DNA from: Draconibacterium halophilum
GTDB taxonomy: Bacteria > Bacteroidota > Bacteroidia > Bacteroidales > Prolixibacteraceae
Reading direction: 5' to 3'
NCBI RefSeq assembly: GCF_010448835.1
Contig: NZ_CP048409.1
Coordinates: forward strand, 1,558,001-1,622,000
DNA: 64,000 nucleotides
Shown: in pieces, positions 52,250 through 59,987 of the stretch
How the letters are laid out: every line of letters begins with the position of its first letter
Numbering within the stretch: the first letter of the stretch is position 1
The notes under the pieces: model-generated
What the model saw: the letters and a program-made list of their open reading frames with translations, nothing else
Databases searched by the model: none
What the model was told of the DNA's origin: nothing
Made by a program: the position numbers and the translations under genes

Positions 52250-52915
52250 TTATCCCACGGTTATTTTGTTGACTACCTTGTTTACTCCTTTGGTGTTTAC
52301 CACCTGATCTTCAATTTCTTTCCGGATTGGATCGTTGGCCACACATCCCGAAATGTAAACCACTCCTTTCTCTACTTCTGTTACAATTTTGTGCTCGTCA
52401 ATTAGGGCACTTTTTTCAAAGGCTTCTTTCAAAGCCTGTTGAATGTGTGTGTCGTTACTTACCTTTTTGGGTGCTACGCGTATTTGATTATCCATATCAA
52501 TTACTCCTTTAGTAGAGGATGCAATCTTTTCGGCTGCAATGCTTTCGCTTTCGTTTTCTACCTGCCCCGACAATACTACTTTGCCATTATCAACCTCTAC
52601 CTTTACACTTGTTGGGTTGATGCTTTTTTGCCATTTAAAATACTGATGAATATTCTCTGTAATCTCCTTATCGGAAACGGTCGGTTGGTTGGGTTGAAAA
52701 TTGACCTGCAGTTCGTTAACCACATTAAAATCTTTGGCAGCTTCGGTAGCATCGCGAAGTGCTTCAATTTTTGCACTGTAACTTGGTACGTGCCCCTGAA
52801 GCTGAACGAATCCATCGGTAATACTTACATGTATGTTGTTGATATTTACTGCATCGTTATTCGTTAATCTGTCAATAATGTTTTTCTTAATAATTTCTTC
52901 CGGTAATGGTTTCAT
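52250..52915 (-). CDS. Three-BON-domain protein (OsmY-like), no signal peptide
   Basis: A 221-residue protein with three tandem BON domains (~5-75, ~78-146 and ~148-220). Each carries a V.V..G.V.L.G.V core: ISDGFVQLQGHVPS-like, VEVDNGKVVLSGQVENE and VEKGVVYISGCVAND. BON domains bind phospholipid or stress ligands. Unlike OsmY no signal peptide is visible. Located 29 bases upstream of the cupredoxin gene in the same direction, so co-transcription is likely. Confidence 0.85.
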   Translation of the reverse strand: MKPLPEEIIKKNIIDRLTNNDAVNINNIHVSITDGFVQLQGHVPSYSAKIEALRDATEAAKDFNVVNELQVNFQPNQPTVSDKEITENIHQYFKWQKSINPTSVKVEVDNGKVVLSGQVENESESIAAEKIASSTKGVIDMDNQIRVAPKKVSNDTHIQQALKEAFEKSALIDEHKIVTEVEKGVVYISGCVANDPIRKEIEDQVVNTKGVNKVVNKITVG

Positions 52916-53572
52916 AATAGTTCTGTTTTTTATGTTCTAATTTAATAGACTACTATATCTGTACCATTTAAGGGTAATATACAAGTATATTCTTTCTGAT
53001 TGGTAAGTGTCAGGTTGTCAATTTGTTATGTTGCTTCTGTTTGTCGATAGGCATTTAGGTACCGGTAGTGTTGTGGAAAGAATGGCCGCTAACTGTGTAA
53101 TATTTCAACAGGATGGGGAATAGTGTCGGGTTCAGCACTGTTTCTTGTGTTACCGGCATTGTCATTCCCTGCTCATAATCCTACCTGAACCAGAACAAAA
53201 GAACCGACTCGTTATGCTTACACAATATCTTCTGCTTGCCGTTTTGTGGACTTTTGCATTTTGGAATTTGTTTTACTACGTGTAGTTGTATGTTCTTATA
53301 AAATGGCTGCCACGGTACACTACTACCGATGTGATGTTCCTTGTTTCGCGTCCGTGGATTGCTCCGCATTATTTGTATTGCCGTGTTTTATTTGTTGCCA
53401 GGAGTGTTGGGATAGGCAGAACGCAAAATACGATAACTAATATTTTTGGAAAAGGATTTGACCTGAAAAATAATGATCATATTCTGCGTATAAAAAATTA
53501 TCGATTTTAATCTTTCGAAGTAGTGTTGTTGGAAAACCTGATTTTTCGCATTTCCCAATAACGATTCAGGCT
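52916..53572. other. 657-base gene-poor stretch before a truncated gene
   Basis: No supported gene. Short plus-strand frames (for example 53286-53510 and 53214-53285) have unusual composition and no recognisable motif. The frame of the downstream Gfo/Idh/MocA remnant stays open back to ~53485 without a family-like N-terminus or a dinucleotide-binding GxGxxG. The region looks like the scar of a deletion or rearrangement. Confidence 0.45.
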
Positions 53573-54208
53573 ATGTCGCAGGGAAATCACGAGTTTCTCG
53601 ATCTGGGTTTGCCTTACGAAGTTGATCCGATTATAATTGAAGGACATAATCCCTTGTTTTATCCGCTGGCAACCACGCTCGATTTTAAATTTCTGAAAAG
53701 GAAAGGAATACTGCCGCTCACAATAAGCTGGTATAATGGAGTAGAAAACCAACCTGAGTTACCGGAGAATTATGGAGAATCGGAAATGATGGCCGATATT
53801 CCTGCAGCCAGTAACGGCCAAATTGAACAACGCAAACTGAATCCGGGTAAAATTATTTATAGCAAAGATCTGAACTTTAAAGGAGGTTCACACGGTAGTA
53901 TATTATCAATGCTTTCTTCGAAAAAGGCTGAAAAACTGATGACGCATCTTCCTGAAGTGCCGGAAAGTACTTCAAGCCATTTTAAGAATTTTGTACTGGC
54001 TTGTAAAGGCGAAGAGAAAACACGTTTGTTGTTTGAGGTCTCGGTGCCATTTAGCCAGGTATTTGTTTTGGGAACGTTGGCACGGCGTTTAAAAACCAAA
54101 TTAAAATTTGATCGTGATACCAAAAAAATAACCAACAGTACTTTGGCAAATGACTTGTTACAGGCACAGCCTCCACGTAATGGATGGGAAGAATTTTACC
54201 GTTTGTAA
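53573..54208 (+). pseudogene. C-terminal remnant of a Gfo/Idh/MocA-family oxidoreductase
   Basis: About 211 residues correspond to the C-terminal substrate domain of the ~430-450-residue secreted Gfo/Idh/MocA proteins of Bacteroidota: LDLGLPYEVDP, a strand run ending LPLTISWYNGVENQPELPEN, KGGSHGSIL (usually GxxGxxL), SSHFKNFVLACKG and the tail LRRNGWEEFYR-like. The N-terminal Rossmann domain and catalytic EKP motif are absent, so it cannot be a working dehydrogenase. Homologues often end near RPPRKGWE, as seen here. The ATG at 53573 is internal to the original gene. Confidence 0.78.
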
Positions 54209-54285
54209 TTAGTTCACATTTAAAAAAATAGTAAATAACGTTAATGGGGTGAATAATTGTTCCTTATTATTGTAGAGGAATAAAA

Positions 54286-55356
54286 ATGAAACCAAAAATG
54301 TATATAATATTATTCTTGCTGGCCACGTTTGCTGCGTATGGAAAAAGCGAAAATTTACCAAGCGAAACTGATTCGGTAGAAACATCGTTTACCAATCCTG
54401 TTTGGGACGGTGCCGATCCGTGGATGGTAAAACAGGGCAACGATTATGTTTACTGTTTTTCCAATAACAATGGAATTGCTGTTTCGAGTTCAAAAATTAT
54501 GACACAAAGAAATGAGGCAGAATACATTTGGAAAGCACCTGCTTCGGGCTGGAACAGTAACTGCGTTTGGGCACCCGAGATTCATTTTATCGGTGGCCAC
54601 TGGTATGTTTATTATGCTGCCGGCGTTTCAGGACCTCCTTTTATTCATCAGCGAGCAGGGGTTTTGCGCTCGGTAAACGATAATGTTTATAGTGACTATA
54701 AAGATATGGGAATGTTAAATACCGGCGACAATCCGGAAGATGTCTCAGAAAACATTTGGGCCATTGATATGACGGTGATGAAACTCAAAGGTAACCTGTA
54801 TGCCATCTGGTCGGGCTGGCTGGAGCAAATGGATACCGATGCTACCTCGCAGCACCTTTTTATTCAGGAAATGGAAAATCCATATACCTTGAAAGGCAAG
54901 CGAGTTTTGCTGTCGTCGCCCGAAGAAAGCTGGGAAACCGGTGGTCCGTTAAATCTGAACGAAGGTCCTCAGGTTTTAAAGCATGATGATCAGGTATTTA
55001 TCATTTATTCCTGTCGTGAATCGTGGCTGAAAGAATACCGTCAGGGAATGTTACAGCTTAAAGACTCGGATGCCGATCCGCTCGATCCTGAAAGCTGGAT
55101 TAAAACAGGTCCGGTATTCGAAGGAAATGATTCTGTTCACGGAGTGGGGCATGTTTCGTTTGTAAAGTCGCCGGATGGTACCGAAGACTGGATTATTTAT
55201 CACACGAAAAAAACAACAGAACCCGGATGGGATCGCGATGTGCGAATGCAGCCTTTTACATGGAACGCCGATGGAACTCCTGATTTTGGGGATGCTGTGA
55301 AGGCAGGAAAACCATTAAAGCGTCCCTCGGGAGAAGTAGAAATAGAACAAAATTAA
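54286..55356 (+). CDS. Secreted GH43-family glycoside hydrolase
   Basis: A 356-residue exported five-bladed beta-propeller enzyme. A signal peptide (PKMYIILFLLATFAAYG) is followed by NPVWDGADPWMVKQG with catalytic base Asp44, VWAPEIHF, WAIDMTVMKL (pKa-modulating Asp) and LNEGPQVLK (general acid Glu). GH43 enzymes cleave arabinofuranosyl, xylosyl or galactosyl linkages; subfamily cannot be fixed by eye. First of four GH43 genes here. An IS982 copy sits right after its stop and separates it from galM, with which it was probably co-transcribed. Confidence 0.9.
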   Translation: MKPKMYIILFLLATFAAYGKSENLPSETDSVETSFTNPVWDGADPWMVKQGNDYVYCFSNNNGIAVSSSKIMTQRNEAEYIWKAPASGWNSNCVWAPEIHFIGGHWYVYYAAGVSGPPFIHQRAGVLRSVNDNVYSDYKDMGMLNTGDNPEDVSENIWAIDMTVMKLKGNLYAIWSGWLEQMDTDATSQHLFIQEMENPYTLKGKRVLLSSPEESWETGGPLNLNEGPQVLKHDDQVFIIYSCRESWLKEYRQGMLQLKDSDADPLDPESWIKTGPVFEGNDSVHGVGHVSFVKSPDGTEDWIIYHTKKTTEPGWDRDVRMQPFTWNADGTPDFGDAVKAGKPLKRPSGEVEIEQN

Positions 55357-55364
55357 ATCAACTA
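55357..55364 (+). repeat. Left target-site duplication of the IS982 element
   Basis: ATCAACTA directly abuts the left terminal inverted repeat and reappears unchanged at 56407-56414 after the right one. An exact 8-bp duplication indicates a recent insertion. Confidence 0.9.
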
Positions 55365-55382
55365 ACCCGTTGTGCGGTTTAA
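55365..55382 (+). repeat. Left terminal inverted repeat of the IS982 element
   Basis: ACCCGTTGTGCGGTTTAA is the exact reverse complement of 56389-56406, an 18-bp perfect terminal repeat. Confidence 0.93.
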
Positions 55383-55423
55383 TTTGTTAATAACCTTATT
55401 AATATCTATAACTAAAAAAAGTT

Positions 55424-56392
55424 ATGCATAATCATGATATTCAATATCTTAGAAGTATAAAACACCACATTTTTACTTCTGTTATGCATAACTTGAAATC
55501 AAATTACGACAGATTCTTTCTCATTACCAAATCTGTATTTAAAAATCGCATCAACTCTTTCGATAATTTCTATTCGTATAGAAACCGCCCAAAGATGTCT
55601 GATTGTCAAATTATTGCGTTCTCTATTACTGGCGAGTCACTCGGAATCGACAGCGAAGCTTTTTTGTGGGCTAAAATCAAAAGCGAACATGCTGATGATT
55701 TTCCCAACCTAATCGACCGAAGCAACTTTAACCGCAGAAGAAAACGCCTTTATCCTTTTATCGAAGAATTGAACAAGACTGTAGCCGGCTTTCTCAATGC
55801 AGGAGAAGACTGTTTCCTGGTTGATTCGATTCCCATCCCTGTTTGCAAGAACGCCCGTGAACAACGCAGCAGGATTTGCAAAGAAAACTTTGAGACAGCA
55901 CCAAACAAAGGCTATTCTGCTGTTAATAAAACCTGGTATTACGGCTACAAGCTTCATTTGCTTACCTCTGCAAACGGGGTTTTTCATAGTATGGACTTAA
56001 GCAAGGCTAGTGTCCATGATGTTCATTACCTGTCGCAGGTAAAGCATTCTGGGCTAAACAATTGTATCCTGCTGGGAGATAAAGGATATTTATCCAGTTC
56101 TCAGCAAATTGACCTGTTTTCTTCCTGCAACGTTAAACTGGAAACCCCCATGCGGGCTAATCAAAAAGCTTACACTTTGTACCCACCTGTTTTTAAAAAG
56201 TTTAGAAAAAGGATCGAAACATTGTTTTCTCAACTTTGCGACCAGTTCATGCTTAAACGTAATTACGCCAAAACACTTATTGGATTGTCAGTCAGAATAC
56301 TCACAAAAGTTACTTCGGTGACTTTACTGCAATACATTAATTTAAAGAACGGTAAACCAATTAATAATTTAAAATATGCCCTGGCAGTTTAA
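55424..56392 (+). CDS. IS982-family transposase
   Basis: A 322-residue DDE transposase. The three acidic catalytic positions are in FLVDSIPIPVCKN, ILLGDKGYLSS and KRIETLFSQL. The usual IS982 motif (YGYKLHLLTSANG) precedes the second. The stop codon TAA lies inside the right terminal inverted repeat. A Met at residue 21 is an alternative start. Intact, so probably active. Confidence 0.93.
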   Translation: MHNHDIQYLRSIKHHIFTSVMHNLKSNYDRFFLITKSVFKNRINSFDNFYSYRNRPKMSDCQIIAFSITGESLGIDSEAFLWAKIKSEHADDFPNLIDRSNFNRRRKRLYPFIEELNKTVAGFLNAGEDCFLVDSIPIPVCKNAREQRSRICKENFETAPNKGYSAVNKTWYYGYKLHLLTSANGVFHSMDLSKASVHDVHYLSQVKHSGLNNCILLGDKGYLSSSQQIDLFSSCNVKLETPMRANQKAYTLYPPVFKKFRKRIETLFSQLCDQFMLKRNYAKTLIGLSVRILTKVTSVTLLQYINLKNGKPINNLKYALAV

Positions 56393-56406
56393 ACCGCACA
56401 ACGGGT
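56389..56406 (-). repeat. Right terminal inverted repeat of the IS982 element
   Basis: Exact reverse complement of 55365-55382; it contains the transposase stop codon and is followed by the second ATCAACTA copy at 56407-56414. Confidence 0.93.
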
Positions 56407-56420
56407 ATCAACTAATAAAA

Positions 56421-57575
56421 ATGAAATCAAGAAACTTATTTGTAGTATTAATCTTGGCGGCACTTGCTTTTGCCTGTAATCAAAAACCAGCAGAGCAATT
56501 GATCTGCGGAAGTCTTAAAGAAGCAGATTTTAAAGCTACGATCGGCGGTAAAGAAACCGGTTTGTACGAGTTGAAAAACGGAGAGCTCACCATGGCTGTA
56601 ACCAATTATGGTGGTCGAATAGTTAGTTTGCTGGTACCCGGCAAAAACGGAGAAATGGCTGATGTGGTCCTCGGATTTCCGTCAATTGATGCTTACCTGA
56701 ATGCCAAAGAAGTATTTCACGGAGCATTGATCGGTCGTGTTGGAAACCGTATTGCAAAAGGTAAATTCACCTTGAATGATGTAGAGTATACCCTACCAAT
56801 TAACAATGACCCTAACCATTTACACGGCGGCCCCGAAGGTTTTCACAATGTGGTTTGGGATGTAAAAGCAGTGAACGACACTTCCATTGTTCTCAGCTAT
56901 TTGTCGAAAGACGGAGAAATGGGCTATCCCGGAAATCTGAATGCAGAAGTAACTTATACACTTACACCGCAGAATGAGGTTAAGATGGCCTACAAAGCCA
57001 CAACCGATAAGAGCACTCCGGTGAATTTAACCAATCATGCCTTTTTTAACCTGAAAGGTGAAGCCAACGGAACGATCAATGATCACTTGTTGACGATCAA
57101 TGCTGATAAGTTTACTGCTGTTGACTCCACATTAATTCCGTTTGGAGAAAATGTACCTGTTGAAGGAACACCATTTGATTTCAGAGAAGCAAAAGCTATT
57201 GGTGCTGATTTGGCATTGCAAAGCGAAAACGAACAGCTGCAAAATGGTTTGGGCTACGACCATAATTTTGCCCTGAATAAACCCGTTGATGGCGAAATGA
57301 CATTGGCGGCAATTGTTGTTGAGCCGGCAAGCGGAAGAAAAATGGAGATATTTACAGAAGAGCCCGGCATTCAATTTTACGGCGGAAACTTTATGGATGG
57401 AGCAGATACCGGTAAATATGGAAAGACCTTTGATTATCGTGAGTCGTTTGCTTTGGAAACACAACATTTTCCTGATTCACCAAACCAGCCGGCTTTCCCG
57501 TCAATTATTTTAAATCCGGGAGAGACTTATTCTACATCGAGTATTTACCGATTTAGTGTAGCGGATAGTCAATAA
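56421..57575 (+). CDS. galM: Secreted lipoprotein aldose 1-epimerase (galactose mutarotase)
   Basis: A 384-residue lipoprotein (lipobox AFAC, Cys19). It interconverts the alpha and beta anomers of galactose, glucose or arabinose. The beta-sandwich motifs are NDPNHLHGGPEGFHNVVWD, VNLTNHAFFNLKG with the catalytic His, and TEEPGIQFYGGN with the catalytic Glu. The frame stays open back to 56376, inside the IS, but the family signal peptide starts at 56421. The IS end is 14 bases upstream, so the original leader and probably promoter linkage to the GH43 gene are lost; expression may now depend on transcription from the IS. Confidence 0.92.
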   Translation: MKSRNLFVVLILAALAFACNQKPAEQLICGSLKEADFKATIGGKETGLYELKNGELTMAVTNYGGRIVSLLVPGKNGEMADVVLGFPSIDAYLNAKEVFHGALIGRVGNRIAKGKFTLNDVEYTLPINNDPNHLHGGPEGFHNVVWDVKAVNDTSIVLSYLSKDGEMGYPGNLNAEVTYTLTPQNEVKMAYKATTDKSTPVNLTNHAFFNLKGEANGTINDHLLTINADKFTAVDSTLIPFGENVPVEGTPFDFREAKAIGADLALQSENEQLQNGLGYDHNFALNKPVDGEMTLAAIVVEPASGRKMEIFTEEPGIQFYGGNFMDGADTGKYGKTFDYRESFALETQHFPDSPNQPAFPSIILNPGETYSTSSIYRFSVADSQ

Positions 57576-57613
57576 AATGTTCGAAGATTAATCAAATCAT
57601 AAGGAAGTAACTT

Positions 57614-57654
57614 TTCCCTGCCGGAAAGCGGAAAATCCGGTTTCGGGTAGGGAA
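57614..57654. repeat. Nested hairpin between galM and the second GH43 gene
   Basis: TTCCCT (57614-57619) pairs with AGGGAA (57649-57654), and inside it CCGGA (57621-57625) pairs with TCCGG (57636-57640). No T-run follows. In the 243-base gap it could be an RNA leader structure, a processing site or an operator for the glycan regulon. Confidence 0.45.
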
Positions 57655-57818
57655 TTATTGCCAATGACTTAGATTTACTTATTTTAGCGATGTATACCGA
57701 AACCAACAACTTTTCAGATGAATATCCCGAAAAAAGTGGATCAGATCTAAAGCAACCGGGTAAATTCAATTGAAGTTTGTTAGGTGGATATTTTTTAACT
57801 TAAAACCACGTACCTATC

Positions 57819-58925
57819 ATGAAACAGAATCGTTTTCGCAACTTTTCTCTTGTTTTGCTATTCCTGCTGACGACATTTTTTACGGCTTGTCAGTCGGAGA
57901 AAAAGCAACTAAAAATCGAAAATCCTTTACCCGTTGAATTTGGTGACCCATACATTCTTAAAGCGTCGGATGGAATGTACTACATGATTGGAACCGGCGG
58001 AGTAACCGACGGTTTTAAAATGTATTCTTCGTCAGATTTGAAAAACTGGAAAGATGAAGGCCGTATATACCAGGGGAATACTTCCGACTCGTGGAATATT
58101 GCCAATTTTTGGGCTCCTGAATTGTACGAAAAAGACGGCAAATTTTATTTGTTGTTTAGTGCCGACTGGCGCGAAAATCCTACCAACGAATTAGAAAATT
58201 TCCGTATTGGTGTGGCAGTTGCCGATAATCCAACCGGACCGTATACTGACTTGTTCGATCGTCCGATTTTTGATCCGGGCTACCCGGTAATCGACGGAAA
58301 TCTTTGGTTCGAAAACGATAAAGTATACCTGTATTATTCGCGTTGTTGTTACAAGAACCCTGTTGAAAGCGAAGTGGCCGACTGGGCACGCGAAAAAGGT
58401 ATGTTCGATGAAATTGAAGAAAGCTGGGTGTATGGTGTGGAACTGCAACCTGATTTTTCGGGAATTATCGCTGAACCTAAACTGTTGTTGCGTCCGCCGT
58501 TAAAAATGGACGATCAGCAGGCAGAATGGGAAAGCCGCTCGGTAACTTCTGGCGAGGTAAACCGCCGCTGGACAGAAGGATCGTACCTCTTTAAAAATGA
58601 AGATACCTACTACATTATGTATTCGGCCAACTATTTTGGCGGAAAGAATTACGCAGTGGGTTATGCCACTTCCGATTCGCCACTGGGGCCTTTCCAAAAA
58701 GCCGATAACAACCCGGTTTTGCAAAAAAATGTTGAGCAGGGGGGAATTGTAACCGGCACCGGACACAACTCGGTAACTGTAGCTCCTGATGGAGAAACAA
58801 TGATTTGTGTTTACCACGGAAGAACATCGGAAACAGGTGATGAACGTGTTGTATTTATCGATCCGATGGAGATTACCGCCGATGGGAAATTAGTTGTTCA
58901 CGGACCAACTACAGCAGAAAAATAA
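57819..58925 (+). CDS. Lipoprotein GH43-family glycoside hydrolase
   Basis: A 368-residue surface or periplasmic lipoprotein (lipobox FTAC, Cys24). The beta-propeller opens with PVEFGDPYILKASDGMYYM (catalytic Asp in GDP), then FWAPELYEKDGKFYLLFSA, DGNLWFENDKVYLYYSR, RWTEGSYLFKNEDTYYIMYS with the acid Glu, and VTGTGHNSV. The Cys-rich insert SRCCYKN is unusual. Directly followed by another GH43 gene, 46 bases on, so a tandem pair. Substrate probably arabino- or galacto-configured (inference). Confidence 0.9.
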   Translation: MKQNRFRNFSLVLLFLLTTFFTACQSEKKQLKIENPLPVEFGDPYILKASDGMYYMIGTGGVTDGFKMYSSSDLKNWKDEGRIYQGNTSDSWNIANFWAPELYEKDGKFYLLFSADWRENPTNELENFRIGVAVADNPTGPYTDLFDRPIFDPGYPVIDGNLWFENDKVYLYYSRCCYKNPVESEVADWAREKGMFDEIEESWVYGVELQPDFSGIIAEPKLLLRPPLKMDDQQAEWESRSVTSGEVNRRWTEGSYLFKNEDTYYIMYSANYFGGKNYAVGYATSDSPLGPFQKADNNPVLQKNVEQGGIVTGTGHNSVTVAPDGETMICVYHGRTSETGDERVVFIDPMEITADGKLVVHGPTTAEK

Positions 58926-58971
58926 GCGAGCGAAAGCTTGGGCGACTTTGAAAACTAAGAATTTAAATCAT

Positions 58972-59952
58972 ATGAAGTACTTTGTATTATTTGTTATTTG
59001 TGCGGGTTTGTTGTCGGTGAGTACGCAAGCTCAAAAAAGAACAGGCAACAATCATAATCCCGTGTTTGAAGGTTGGTATGCCGATCCCGAAGGAATTGTA
59101 TTCGGCGATGAATACTGGATTTACCCAACCTATTCGGCACCATACAACGAACAGGTTTTTATGGATGCTTTCTCGTCAAAAGACTTGGTGACCTGGGAAA
59201 AGCATGAACGAATTATTGATACCACAGAAGTAAAGTGGGCGTGGCGTGCCATGTGGGCACCGGCCATTATTGAAAAAGACGGAAAATATTTCCTGTTTTT
59301 TGCGGCCAATGATATTCAGAGCGATGAGGAAGAAGGCGGAATAGGAATTGGTGTTGCAGATACTCCGGGAGGACCATTTAAAGATTACCTTGGTAAACCG
59401 CTGATCGATAAATTTTACAACGGGGCACAACCCATCGATCAGTTTGTTTTTCACGATAAAGACGGCCAGTATTACATGTTTTATGGTGGCTGGCGTCATT
59501 GTAACATTGCTAAGCTAAAGGACGATTTCACAGGCTTTGTTCCTTTTGAAGATGGTGAAACGTTCAAAGAAGTTACGCCCGAAGGTTATGTGGAAGGCCC
59601 GTTTATGTTTATCCGTAATGGCAAGTATTATTTTATGTGGAGCGAAGGTGGCTGGACCGGCCCGGATTACAGCGTGGCTTATGCCATTGCCGACTCGCCA
59701 TTTGGCCCTTTTGAACGCGTTGGAAAGATTCTGAAACAGGACCCGGATGTAGCAACAGGCGCCGGACACCACTCGGTAATTCATGTTCCCGGAACCGACG
59801 AATATTACATCGTTTATCATCGCAGACCGCTGGGTGAAACCGACGGCAACCACCGCGAAACCTGTATCGACCGCATGTATTTTGATGACGAGGGATTTAT
59901 CAAACCGGTAAAAATTACATTCGAAGGAGTGAAGGCACGGCCTATAGAGTAA
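58972..59952 (+). CDS. Secreted GH43-family glycoside hydrolase
   Basis: A 326-residue exported enzyme with signal peptide (KYFVLFVICAGLLSVSTQAQ). EGWYADPEGIVFGDEYWIYP holds the catalytic Asp, then MWAPAIIEKDGKYFLFFAA, PIDQFVFHDKDGQYYMFYGG, GYVEGPFMFIRNGKYYFMWS (acid Glu) and ATGAGHHSVI. A frame open from 58894 overlaps the preceding gene; the ATG at 58972 gives a proper signal peptide. Part of the GH43-GH43-GH2 operon. Confidence 0.9.
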   Translation: MKYFVLFVICAGLLSVSTQAQKRTGNNHNPVFEGWYADPEGIVFGDEYWIYPTYSAPYNEQVFMDAFSSKDLVTWEKHERIIDTTEVKWAWRAMWAPAIIEKDGKYFLFFAANDIQSDEEEGGIGIGVADTPGGPFKDYLGKPLIDKFYNGAQPIDQFVFHDKDGQYYMFYGGWRHCNIAKLKDDFTGFVPFEDGETFKEVTPEGYVEGPFMFIRNGKYYFMWSEGGWTGPDYSVAYAIADSPFGPFERVGKILKQDPDVATGAGHHSVIHVPGTDEYYIVYHRRPLGETDGNHRETCIDRMYFDDEGFIKPVKITFEGVKARPIE

Positions 59953-59987
59953 TATTGAATCAAGTTTAAACCAACTAATATTTTAAA

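Larger units (their letters stand above)
55365..56406 (+). mobile_element. IS982-family insertion sequence, complete
   Basis: A 1042-bp element with perfect 18-bp terminal inverted repeats (55365-55382 and 56389-56406), a perfect 8-bp target duplication ATCAACTA on both sides and one full-length transposase gene. Size, repeats and DDE transposase fit IS982. Everything needed for movement in cis is intact. It inserted between a GH43 gene and galM; its right end is 14 bases before the galM start codon. Confidence 0.93.

Noticed and set aside
53286..53510. 74-codon plus-strand frame before the Gfo/Idh/MocA remnant
   Set aside because: Composition is unusual and there is no family match by eye; it does not supply the missing Rossmann domain.
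56376..56420. Start of galM inside the IS982 right end
   Set aside because: The residues encoded by the IS end are not a signal peptide; the lipoprotein signal begins at 56421, outside the target duplication.
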